IMG/VR virus record: IMGVR_UViG_3300017730_000102
Span: 1 to 22,594 of that record
DNA from: a virus
Direction: 5' to 3' (one strand)
DNA length: 22,594 nt
In this document: piece after piece, positions 1 to 7,494 of the stretch
Position numbering within the stretch: the stretch's first letter is position 1
Layout of the letters: each line of letters opens with the position of its first letter
Translations under genes and position numbers: made by a program
The notes under the pieces: model-generated
Database searches by the model: none
Seen by the model: only the letters and a program-made list of their open reading frames with translations
Told to the model about the DNA's origin: nothing

Positions 1-118
1 ATTGATGCCAAACTTTGGCACTACCATTTAAAAGATAATCTGTATCTATACTTCTTGCAGTGCCATCTATCTGTCCACTTGTTGATAATGTATCAAATGC
101 TATTGTTCCGTTTGCCAT
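1..118 (-). CDS. Tail-fibre-associated protein, 5' part only (third tandem paralogue)
   Basis: The first 39 codons of a gene that continues beyond the left edge. The ATG (118-116) shares one base with the TAA of the preceding gene (TAATG), so it is probably translated by coupling. The visible protein begins MANGTIAFDTLS and reaches NGSAKVWHQ. The G-x-AK-x-W anchor matches the KAW anchor of the two genes upstream on this strand (GLSKAW and GLAKAW), so I read it as another member of that family of receptor-facing fibre or tip proteins. I recall similar N-termini in marine phage fibre genes but cannot check this here. Function is inferred from position and similarity only. Confidence 0.7.
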   Translation of the reverse strand, partial: MANGTIAFDTLSTSGQIDGTARSIDTDYLLNGSAKVWHQ

Positions 119-546
119 TATGCTAAGTCTCCTATTGCTGCTCCACAAGGTTGAGTATCACCTGCACTACCATCAGTAGAACCTATACCTTTTTGTCTAA
201 CTCTAGTAGTAAGCACACCAGTAGTTAATATTACATCATTTCCTGTTGTATTAAGTGTGGCACAAGGATAGGCATAGTCATCATTAGCCATAGCATTAGT
301 AAAGGTAAAATCATACGTTGAACCTGCCACATCAGTTATACTAGCTATATTAAAACTATCTTTTAAAGTAACATCATTGGAACTCCACCATGCCTTTGCC
401 AACCCTTGCTGAATACTTGTCTGATTGCTACCCTCACCTCTAATAGTCATAGAGTTTGCACTTGCACTAACTACAGGTGTTGAGCCAATGGTTATGGTTG
501 TTGCAGTGGACTTGCCTGTGATTGTGTCTAATACTACTGTACTCAT
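118..546 (-). CDS. Small tail-fibre or tail-tip protein (second tandem paralogue, 142 aa)
   Basis: A 142-aa Ser/Thr/Asn/Gly-rich, probably beta-structured protein. The reading frame is open for 10 more codons upstream, but I choose the ATG at 546: it forms an ATGA overlap with the preceding stop, has GGAG about 7 bases upstream, and gives the N-terminus MSTVVLDT, which parallels MSTIKVDT of its neighbour. The core holds GLAKAWW, then DSFNIASITDV and, after a short stretch, FTNAMANDDYAY. This series (KAW, DSFN, SxTD, NAM, YA) is a recurrent fibre domain of marine phages, where it is normally part of one long fibre. The C-terminus GDLA is identical to that of the neighbour. Likely role is a virion surface or receptor-binding subunit. 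The family resemblance is fairly clear; the role is inferred. Confidence 0.75.
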   Translation of the reverse strand: MSTVVLDTITGKSTATTITIGSTPVVSASANSMTIRGEGSNQTSIQQGLAKAWWSSNDVTLKDSFNIASITDVAGSTYDFTFTNAMANDDYAYPCATLNTTGNDVILTTGVLTTRVRQKGIGSTDGSAGDTQPCGAAIGDLA

Positions 547-1016
547 GCTAAATCTCCGTGTATTGAATAACTCCAATATGCATAATCACCCATGCCTGAA
601 GCATTTGATGTAACATAAGAATGTACTAATGCTATACTTGCAGTTGCAACACTACCATCTTGCAAAGGTTGACTTTGGTATTGATACGCAGTTTGGTCTG
701 AGCCATCAGCATTTGCTCCTGCTATAGAGTAACCTTTTGCAGTAGCCATGTTATTACTAAAAGATATTGTTGATTTTCCTGCTGTTACATCTGTTGAAGA
801 ACTAAAATTTAAACTATCTGTAACAGATATACTACCACTGCTATTATCTCCAGCAATCCATGCTTTTGATAACCCACCTTGCAGATTTGTTGTGTTTGTT
901 CCACCTTCTGCTACTACAGATATAGAAGATGCACTTGATGCACCTTTTAGTTTATCAATAGCTATCTCTGATGCACCACCACGAGTTAAATATGTATCTA
1001 CTTTAATTGTACTCAC
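543..1016 (-). CDS. Small tail-fibre or tail-tip protein (first tandem paralogue, 157 aa)
   Basis: A 157-aa protein starting at GTG (1016-1014), which overlaps the previous stop as GTGA; no better ATG lies near. The N-terminus MSTIKVDTYLTRGG is of a type common on marine phage fibre genes. The middle has GGLSKAW, then DSLNFSSSTDVTAG and FSNNMATAKGY, equivalent to the anchors in the next gene downstream. The C-terminus ends HGDLA. Gly/Ser/Thr content is high, there is no signal peptide or membrane helix, and the fold is probably beta-rich. It is co-transcribed and coupled with its neighbours behind the main tail fibre, so I infer a fibre-tip or accessory adhesin role. Confidence 0.75.
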   Translation of the reverse strand: MSTIKVDTYLTRGGASEIAIDKLKGASSASSISVVAEGGTNTTNLQGGLSKAWIAGDNSSGSISVTDSLNFSSSTDVTAGKSTISFSNNMATAKGYSIAGANADGSDQTAYQYQSQPLQDGSVATASIALVHSYVTSNASGMGDYAYWSYSIHGDLA

Positions 1017-1462
1017 GATACCACCAACCTTCCACCATCATTGACAGTCAATGTAATCCCACTATTTACAGTAAGTGTTCCTGTTACCTGTGCATTTTCT
1101 GTGGCAAGTATTGTTACGTTTGTATCTAAGGCTTGTGCATTAGTTCTAAACAAACCACCACCTTTAAAGTTACCTTTAAACTCTGCTGTAGGTGTTATTG
1201 TTCCTGCCGCTAATTCAAGAAAGTATACAAAGATATTGCCTGTACCACTTGAAGGTGCAGCCGAGAATGTCAATGTTGAACCATCAGGTACAGTATAAGC
1301 CGCACTATCTTGGACAACACCATCAACACTTACAAGTATTTCTTGTACTGAACCTATTGTTCTTCCAAGTGCAAAGGTTGTATCAGAACCATCACCATTA
1401 AATCTTACGACAGCAGGTGGAGCTTGAAAATTAGCTGGTACTACGTTTCCAATATAAGCCAT
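1013..1462 (-). CDS. Fibre accessory protein with a short gp17-N-terminus-like domain (149 aa)
   Basis: The ATG at 1462 has AGGAG five bases upstream. Residues about 18-85 follow the pattern FNGDGSDTTFAL, then a VSVDG strand, YTVPDGSTLTFSAAPSSG and a final strand IFVYFLEL. The same series (GNGSTTTFAYGF, HYTV, VVFGSAPASGVTVVIRR) occurs in the N-terminal domain of the large fibre gene at 1809-3152, a T7 gp17-like virion-attachment domain. Residues about 105-149 are a repetitive Thr/Asn/Val stretch (VTGTLTVNSGITLTVNDGG) that looks like a beta-helical stem and ends in GGRLVV. I infer a second, very short fibre or an adaptor for the small downstream proteins. No enzymatic motif is seen. Confidence 0.7.
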   Translation of the reverse strand: MAYIGNVVPANFQAPPAVVRFNGDGSDTTFALGRTIGSVQEILVSVDGVVQDSAAYTVPDGSTLTFSAAPSSGTGNIFVYFLELAAGTITPTAEFKGNFKGGGLFRTNAQALDTNVTILATENAQVTGTLTVNSGITLTVNDGGRLVVS

Positions 1463-1470
1463 ATTTACTC

Positions 1471-1797
1471 CTATGTACTAATTGCATCCACAACAGATAC
1501 CCAAACATCTGCTGAACTTGCAACACTTGCCTTTACCTTTAAGGCATCACCTGAAACCATAACAATCTTAGCACCACCATCAAGAATCTGCAATGTTCCT
1601 CCTACTGGTATTGGTGCATCTTTAACAATGTGTATGTCGTTTGATCCATCATTGATGTAAACTTCTACTGTAATTTGTGCTGTATGCACATTTGCTACTG
1701 TTATACCAACTATGGCATCATCTGAGTTTGCAGTTCGCAGTGTCGTTGCACCTGTACCAACTGCATTTGCTGTATTTCTTTCAAAATCTTGTGCCAT
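1471..1797 (-). CDS. Small putative virion structural protein (108 aa)
   Basis: The ATG at 1797 is preceded by AGGAGA about 5 bases upstream, and this ribosome binding site directly follows the TAA of the tail fibre gene. The 108-aa product begins MAQDFERN and then alternates short hydrophobic strands (ITVANVHTAQITVEVYIN; VWVSVVDA) with polar turns, which suggests a compact beta-sandwich. There is no membrane segment and no cysteine. Similar small beta proteins sit beside fibre genes in other tailed phages, so a tail or fibre attachment component is plausible. I do not recognise a named family, and the function is inferred from location. Confidence 0.65.
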   Translation of the reverse strand: MAQDFERNTANAVGTGATTLRTANSDDAIVGITVANVHTAQITVEVYINDGSNDIHIVKDAPIPVGGTLQILDGGAKIVMVSGDALKVKASVASSADVWVSVVDAIST

Positions 1798-1808
1798 TTA
1801 CTTCTCCT

Positions 1809-3152
1809 TTAAAGTGCAATCGCCATAGCTGTAGCAAAACCTTTTGTTGCAGCACCAATATCGCTTGCAACTTCGCTTGTACTTCTACTTTCTAGTCCAT
1901 TAGCTGTAAATCTAGCATATTCATCATCTGCAACGCTACTGCTATCTATTTTTACTGCGTTTGTATTTGAAATACCAAATGTTAAAGATGCTTGTCCACC
2001 TATATCTGATAATACTTCAGCAGCACTTCTGCCTTCTACAGAAGTGCCATCTATTCTTAAAAAATCATTATCTGCAACACCTGATGTAAATACAGCTAAA
2101 TCACCACTAGATATGCCTGTGGTAAAACTTTGTATTGTTTGCCAAGCTGAACCATTGTAAACCTTTAATACATTGGAGCCAGTATTAAAATACAAATCAC
2201 CTGCATTAAGTGCGTCACCATCATTATCTACAGACGGATCACTTGATTTTGCACCTAAATATGTATCATCAAAATTATCCAAAGCTGATGCTGCACTAGC
2301 TGCACTAGCTGCTGCTGCTGTTGCACTATTAGAAGCATTAGTTGCTTGTGTAGATGCTGTGCTTGCACTTGTGCTTGCATTTGATGCCTGAGTAGATGCC
2401 GTGCTTGCACTACTAGCTGACGCTGTTGCACTGTTTGCTGAAGCTGTTGCAGAACTTGCTGCGTTTGTAGCTGATGTCGCTGCCGTAACTGCGTCAACCA
2501 ATAATGCAAAATGGTCTGTATCTGTTAGTGTATCCCCAACAACGGAAGCTGCCACACAGATATAAACATTATTAAGTTGCCCAGCAGTTGTTGATTTTAT
2601 TATATCTCTTTCGACATAAGCTGCTGTTGTAGTTGTTGCATCTGTGCCCTTAAAAATACCTAACTCTTGTGTAACAGATAACTCTCCTGAACTATCAAAA
2701 GCTAAAACTTTACTTGCTCTGTCTGATGCACCTACTGTGAATTCTGTAGATGTCATAGTATTAGTACGAGATATTTTTATAGACCTGTCTAATTCTTCTT
2801 GCATTTGTTGGTTAATAAATGTCAACCTGTCTAAAGCATCTTCATGTGTAGCTGCTGGAAAAGGATCATTTGCAACATAGTCTGTGGCTTGTGTAATAGC
2901 CATGTTGCGTCTTATAACAACAGTAACACCACTAGCAGGAGCACTCCCAAAAACAACATTACCACCACTAGAGTTACCTGCATTTGTAACTGTGTAATGC
3001 GTTGTAAGAGATTGCACAGTTTCAATTCCTGTGCTTGCTCTAAGTATTACAGTTAAATCAGCATCAGCAAATATCTTAAAGCCATAAGCAAAAGTAGTGG
3101 TACTGCCGTTGCCACTATAGCTGTTTCTTGTTGTGGTGCTACTAACTGTCAT
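1809..3152 (-). CDS. Tail fibre protein with T7 gp17-like N-terminal domain (447 aa)
   Basis: The main fibre. Residues about 1-125 form the T7 gp17-type attachment domain (SGNGSTTTFAYGFKIF, then HEDALDRLTFINQQMQEELDRSI), which in T7 docks the fibre to the tail. Residues about 130-220 are a linker. Residues 221-290 are almost only Ala, Ser and Thr with Asn/Gln, a trimeric coiled-coil-like stalk. Residues 291-340 contain DNFDDTYLGAKSSDP and LYFNTGSNVLKVYNGSAW, a very common phage fibre motif. Two repeats follow at 360-386 and 408-434, each ending in an SDIG motif. There is no long C-terminal receptor domain; the gene stops soon after the second repeat, and several small genes follow that may supply tips. 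It has its own upstream gap with a candidate promoter. AGGT about 7 bases before the ATG is a modest ribosome binding site. Confidence 0.9.
   Translation of the reverse strand: MTVSSTTTRNSYSGNGSTTTFAYGFKIFADADLTVILRASTGIETVQSLTTHYTVTNAGNSSGGNVVFGSAPASGVTVVIRRNMAITQATDYVANDPFPAATHEDALDRLTFINQQMQEELDRSIKISRTNTMTSTEFTVGASDRASKVLAFDSSGELSVTQELGIFKGTDATTTTAAYVERDIIKSTTAGQLNNVYICVAASVVGDTLTDTDHFALLVDAVTAATSATNAASSATASANSATASASSASTASTQASNASTSASTASTQATNASNSATAAAASAASAASALDNFDDTYLGAKSSDPSVDNDGDALNAGDLYFNTGSNVLKVYNGSAWQTIQSFTTGISSGDLAVFTSGVADNDFLRIDGTSVEGRSAAEVLSDIGGQASLTFGISNTNAVKIDSSSVADDEYARFTANGLESRSTSEVASDIGAATKGFATAMAIAL
2283..2492 (-). repeat. Low-complexity Ala/Ser/Thr-coding stretch in the fibre gene
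   Basis: The codons for residues 221-290 of the fibre are degenerate repeats built on units such as AS-x-AST and AT-x-AS. On the plus strand this shows as recurring GCACTTG, GATGC and GTTGC words. It encodes the stalk and is not a satellite repeat. Such DNA is prone to slippage, so stalk length may vary between relatives. Confidence 0.75.
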
Positions 3153-3169
3153 ATCTACCTCATTTTTTT

Positions 3170-3198
3170 GTTATATACTTTTTTTGTAAAATAATCAA
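3170..3198 (-). promoter_or_regulatory. Candidate sigma70-type promoter for the fibre module
   Basis: Read on the minus strand, TTGATT (3198-3193) is followed by exactly 17 bases and then TATAAC (3175-3170). The -10 matches the consensus at five of six bases and the -35 at four of six. It lies in the only gap of note (47 bases) between the internal virion proteins and the fibre gene, and would start transcripts about 10-12 bases before the fibre ATG. The sequence is also rich in A/T runs, so chance similarity is possible. Confidence 0.45.
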
Positions 3199-3199
3199 A

Positions 3200-5800
3200 T
3201 TAAAACCTTACTGCTGATCTTGATGGTGGTATGTAATATTCTTGGTCCATGTCCTTTTCTATTCTTCGTTCCATTCTTTTTAAATAACCAGGATTTGTTT
3301 TTTCCATTATTCCGTATAAAAAAAGATAATCTAAAGCTGTTTTTGTATAAAATAAATTTATGTATGGAGTATTAGAAACTAACATTTGAAAACTTTTTCT
3401 TGTTGCTGCATCTGTTTTGCCTTCTTTTAAATCAGCATACAAACTAAACACATCATCAGCCGTTCCAAAAGTAGGTCCAGCCATAGTTGCTAAAAAAGAA
3501 CGACCAAATCTATTAAACTCACCAAAAACAAAATCACCATATATACCAGCACCACCACCCTGCGTAAATGCTCTTACAAAAGTTATGTAATTAAAACCCT
3601 CTCTATCATCATATACTTCTGCTGGACTTTTACCTTTCAATATATCTTTAGTTGTCATAGATAAATAACCCATAACAGTAGTACCAACCATCATTTGTGC
3701 TATACCATATATACCACTTTCTCCAGCTTGTTTTTTTGCATGATATTGTTGTGACATACCTTTGGTAACATATGTTATTGGAAACCCTTTTAACTGCATG
3801 ATTGCTCTGATAGCTTCGCCTAATACTGTACCTCTTTCTGTACCCATATTCATTATGGCTCTTTCTTTAGCACCTGGAGTTGGTATAGCTGTATCGGCTG
3901 CATCTGTTAAGTATGATGACAACTTTGTTCTAAGATTATCTTTGTACCTTTGTATTTCTACATCAGTTACTTTTCTTAATTTTCTTTTTCTTGTTAGGTT
4001 AGCTTCTCTTAAAGCACCTGCTTGTAGTATAGAAGCATCAACATCATCAACAGCAGACGGAACCAAGTAATCGTTACCATCTAACGCTTTTTTTTCCATA
4101 GAACTATAAACTGCCCAATCTTCTGCATTTATGCCGTATCTTTGTAGATTAAGCCTTGTCTTTGTAGGTATACTATCAAATGCTCTGTTTGTGTATGACG
4201 CTAAATCTGCTGAGATCATTCTTGCCAATCCAGTTTTTTGTGCATTGTTCCACCAAGTCATACCATTTAATCTAAAAAACATCTGGTGCATTTTACCCAT
4301 CATTCCTGGCAAACTATCATTAGCACCAAACCTAGAGTGCACATCACCTAAAAAGTTTTCAACACCTACATTTAACAAGTAAGCTAATTGTTTTTGTTCT
4401 TTACCACTATAGTTCCTAAAAATATCACTAAATGCTTTTGCATATGAGGTAAATATATTTCTATCTGTTCTTGAGTTGATAAAAGATGCTTTTGTAGCTA
4501 TATCTGAAAATGATGATATTGTTGCTGCACCTAGTTTTGCCATGTTTTGTAACATACGCCAAGCTGCACCTATACCTGCAAAATCAACAGTTCCACCTAA
4601 CAATAATCTGCCTGAACCTCTAGCTCTTGTTGTGCCATCTAACTCTTTAAACTGGTTTTCTAACCTTTTTGTTTTTATTGTATCTTTAGCCTTAAAGTTA
4701 GTTTTATTTATTTTTTGTGCGTCTTGTAATATTTTATCAAACATAGCTTTTGGATTAGTGCCAAATGTTTCCATCAAACCTATTGACTGACCATCATGTA
4801 TTATACCATTGGTGACTGCTTCACTAAACTTTTGTCTGGTAAATTTAGACGCATACTCAAATGCAGCTTGACCATCCTTAAAATGTATTACTCTTGATGT
4901 ACTAAGTTTTTTAGCTAAGTTAGATGGTCCTGTAAATCCAAGTAACTGATCTCCCATTTTGTCTGTACCATCTACTTTTTGATGTTGTCCTGACACTAAG
5001 TTGTCATATATATCGCCTATAAAATCTTGATCTGTATATTCAACACCATCTTTAAACTGACTTTTACTTTCAAATGTCTGCTCACTAAGTCTAATATATG
5101 AACCACTACCATCCTGCTCTAACATATAATTTACCCAATTATCTTTACCTTCTTTTCTCAACATAATTGGATCATGTCCTTGACGCACAACATAATTTTT
5201 CAGTTCGCCTATCACAGCACCATTTCTATTTTTTCTTTGTAAAATTTGTTTTTGTAATTTTTGCACAATTTGTGCTATTTCAACTGCTTCTTTTGCACCA
5301 GATACACTTAAATCCATAGAATCAGGTCCATCAAACATAGCCTTATATATCAACTCATCTAAATCACCTGACTTAAATAAATTTTCTAAATCTTTGTTTC
5401 TTAGAAGTGCAAGTAATTGTCCTGTGTATTCCGTACTTATTGCTTGTTGTCTTCTGTCAACGCTGCCTAATCCATCATCAATAACCCTTATGTCACCAGT
5501 TAATATTGCTTCTAACGCAAGACCTGGATTGTCAGGATTATCTTTTAACTTTGTCATAATTTTTGTGTAGGCTCTCATGTTGAGCAACCTAGTTTTTCTC
5601 ATAATAGCAGCGTTTATTCTTGCCTGTTTTGCTATTTCTTTTGCTAAATTAAATAAATCTAAGTTTTGATCTGCACCTGCATTAGCCATTTTTTTAGCTA
5701 ATTTTTTTTCTAGTATAGCTACTATCTCTTGAGCTTCATCTGCTCCTAAGTTTATACCTGCTCTTTTAGCTGCTTCTAATACCTCATCCACGCAACTCAT
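3200..5800 (-). CDS. Large internal virion (ejection) protein, C-terminal-type partner of the gp16 position (866 aa)
   Basis: An 866-aa mostly helical protein in the position of T7 gene 16, immediately before the fibre gene. It begins MSCVDEVLEAAKRAG and has long charged helices (for example around residues 170-200 and 370-390). Around residues 410-560 lies an aromatic-rich stretch (WRMLQNMAKLGAATISSFSD, then MHQMFFRLNGMTWWNNAQKT) of a kind I associate with very large podoviral internal proteins. The ATG at 5800 overlaps the previous stop (TAATG), and AGGAG is about 9 bases upstream, so initiation is genuine and not a frameshift artefact. No lytic transglycosylase or peptidase motif is visible. 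Likely role: packed inside the capsid and ejected to help DNA cross the envelope. Family is inferred mainly from size, position and sequence character. Confidence 0.7.
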   Translation of the reverse strand: MSCVDEVLEAAKRAGINLGADEAQEIVAILEKKLAKKMANAGADQNLDLFNLAKEIAKQARINAAIMRKTRLLNMRAYTKIMTKLKDNPDNPGLALEAILTGDIRVIDDGLGSVDRRQQAISTEYTGQLLALLRNKDLENLFKSGDLDELIYKAMFDGPDSMDLSVSGAKEAVEIAQIVQKLQKQILQRKNRNGAVIGELKNYVVRQGHDPIMLRKEGKDNWVNYMLEQDGSGSYIRLSEQTFESKSQFKDGVEYTDQDFIGDIYDNLVSGQHQKVDGTDKMGDQLLGFTGPSNLAKKLSTSRVIHFKDGQAAFEYASKFTRQKFSEAVTNGIIHDGQSIGLMETFGTNPKAMFDKILQDAQKINKTNFKAKDTIKTKRLENQFKELDGTTRARGSGRLLLGGTVDFAGIGAAWRMLQNMAKLGAATISSFSDIATKASFINSRTDRNIFTSYAKAFSDIFRNYSGKEQKQLAYLLNVGVENFLGDVHSRFGANDSLPGMMGKMHQMFFRLNGMTWWNNAQKTGLARMISADLASYTNRAFDSIPTKTRLNLQRYGINAEDWAVYSSMEKKALDGNDYLVPSAVDDVDASILQAGALREANLTRKRKLRKVTDVEIQRYKDNLRTKLSSYLTDAADTAIPTPGAKERAIMNMGTERGTVLGEAIRAIMQLKGFPITYVTKGMSQQYHAKKQAGESGIYGIAQMMVGTTVMGYLSMTTKDILKGKSPAEVYDDREGFNYITFVRAFTQGGGAGIYGDFVFGEFNRFGRSFLATMAGPTFGTADDVFSLYADLKEGKTDAATRKSFQMLVSNTPYINLFYTKTALDYLFLYGIMEKTNPGYLKRMERRIEKDMDQEYYIPPSRSAVRF

Positions 5801-7494
5801 TAGCTTTTACTCCTAATAACGCATTGTGCTCCAACCTGTGTTGCCGTATCATAAGATACTCTTGCTTTTTCTGCTGCATCATCTACTTCTTTCATAGTCC
5901 TTTTTGCACCTTCTAAAGTTTTCTTGGCAACATCTGGTAGTGAATTTATTATTTCAGGGTCCTCTAATTCTAACATCATAGCTTCGTTTTCTGCTTCTAT
6001 ATCTTCTACTTTAATTTCTCCTAGATCAGCAGTATCGGAATCTATTTCATCTACTTTGTCAGCATACTCGTCTAATTTACCTAACTTTTGCTGACCTATA
6101 CTTGCTGTATCTCTTTGATCGTTAAGTTGCTGTGGTGTTAGCTGTGCACCTTCTTGTGTAGTTACAGTTTCTTCTATAGTGTTTGTATCTTTTGCACCAG
6201 CTTCGGCAGTTTGATTAGTAATAGGGTCTTTAGGTCTAACAACAGTTTCTCCTTTTAGTTTTCGTATTTGAATATCTAATGCTTTTAGACTTGCTTGTTT
6301 ACTTGCAACCTTTGACTCATCTACAATCGTTTTTTCTTTTTTAAATATTCCCTGTTTTACTTTAGTTCCTTTTTTTGCATCTTCTAATTGACTACCTATA
6401 ATAAATTTTGCATCTTCTAAAGATTTAATTGCTTGTTTTTTGTTCATGCCACCAGATTGACCAACTCTTGTTAGATCGTTTACAGTCGCAGACATATCAT
6501 CAAGACCAACCTCGCTTAAATCAATGACAAAATCTTCATCATAAATAGATTTGCTAACTACATCACTTTGATCTACAACCTTTTCTGTACCATCAGTATC
6601 TTTAATAGTAACGATACCCTCGTCATCAACCCTTACCTTTTCTACTATTCTTGGCTCGCCATTTGTATTATAAACTGTAATAGTCTCATTTTGTTCTGTT
6701 TCAGGTTTTATTGTAGTTGTTTCTGCATCTTTTATTATAGGCTCAACTTTTACTTGCTGATCTCCTAATGCTTGCCCTAGTGCAGTTTGCTCTGCTCTTG
6801 CCCTTGTCTGTGGTGGTGTTTTATTTATTCTATCTGATATTTTACCAAACCCAACATGAAGTCCACTTCCTAAAGCACTACCTACAGCAACATTAAGAAA
6901 ACTATCTAACAAAGTATAACTTTGATCTTGTTCAGCAGCAGCAGCACCTATAATTAATGGCTCTAAAACAGCAGCACCAACGGCTCCGTCAACAGCACCT
7001 TTCATAGCTCTTGAACCACTTTTGCCAAACTTAGCTGCCATTGCTGCAACTCTAGCAGGACCAACGGCAGGGATAAAAGCACTGGCTATATTTAACGGAT
7101 CAAGAAAGCTACCAGCTATAGCTACACCAAATTGTGCAGCACCTAGACCAAAACCACCCTTAGATCTTTGTAGAGTTATTTGAAAATCACGCCTTCTATC
7201 AACTCTTTCAGCTAAAAGTTGTGCCAATCCTTCTTTGATGCCATCATCACCAACTTGTATTCCATCTCTGTAATATTCGCTTTCTTTCCATGTTTCTTTC
7301 GATATAATATTACCTGCATCTGCTTTGCCTGTGTATTGTTCAGCTAGTCGGTCTAAAGCATTTAAAGGATTATAGTACATAGTTTCTTGAAATGTCGCAC
7401 CTAAAACATCTAAGGTTCCAGCCTTTGATAAATCAAAATATTGGTTTGTTAAATTAGGATCGTCAGTCTGCTCTGGTATATACATTCCTACCAT
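5800..7494 (-). CDS. Internal virion protein with hydrophobic Gly/Ala-rich segments (564 aa)
   Basis: A 564-aa protein that starts with an ATG overlapping the stop of the gp15-like gene (TAATG at 7494). Residues about 110-150 and 165-215 are Gly/Ala-rich and hydrophobic (for example GAAQFGVAIAGSFLDPLNIA and VLEPLIIGAAAA), as expected for a segment that inserts into or spans a membrane during DNA ejection. After about residue 225 the protein becomes very polar, Thr/Glu/Asp/Lys-rich and probably partly disordered (LGEIKVEDIEAENEAMMLEL near the end). In T7 order this and the next gene occupy the place of gp16; their summed length (1430 aa) is close to T7 gp16 (1318 aa). No N-terminal transglycosylase catalytic motif is visible, unlike T7 gp16. 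Function is inferred. Confidence 0.65.
   Translation of the reverse strand: MVGMYIPEQTDDPNLTNQYFDLSKAGTLDVLGATFQETMYYNPLNALDRLAEQYTGKADAGNIISKETWKESEYYRDGIQVGDDGIKEGLAQLLAERVDRRRDFQITLQRSKGGFGLGAAQFGVAIAGSFLDPLNIASAFIPAVGPARVAAMAAKFGKSGSRAMKGAVDGAVGAAVLEPLIIGAAAAEQDQSYTLLDSFLNVAVGSALGSGLHVGFGKISDRINKTPPQTRARAEQTALGQALGDQQVKVEPIIKDAETTTIKPETEQNETITVYNTNGEPRIVEKVRVDDEGIVTIKDTDGTEKVVDQSDVVSKSIYDEDFVIDLSEVGLDDMSATVNDLTRVGQSGGMNKKQAIKSLEDAKFIIGSQLEDAKKGTKVKQGIFKKEKTIVDESKVASKQASLKALDIQIRKLKGETVVRPKDPITNQTAEAGAKDTNTIEETVTTQEGAQLTPQQLNDQRDTASIGQQKLGKLDEYADKVDEIDSDTADLGEIKVEDIEAENEAMMLELEDPEIINSLPDVAKKTLEGAKRTMKEVDDAAEKARVSYDTATQVGAQCVIRSKS

Noticed and set aside
2255-2509. Gln-rich 84-aa reading frame on the minus strand
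   Set aside because: It is another frame of the Ala/Ser/Thr stalk repeats of the fibre gene; GCA- and GCT-type codons read out of frame give CAG-type runs. It has no independent support.
1-3152. Diversity-generating retroelement, suggested by fibre genes and a Bbp19-like protein as in phage BPP-1
   Set aside because: No reverse transcriptase, template repeat or matching variable repeat pair can be seen in the window.
5800-7494. Frameshift splitting one gp16-like gene
   Set aside because: The downstream gene has its own AGGAG and an ATG in a TAATG overlap, the same junction type as at three other places. It reads as two genuine cistrons and not as an error.
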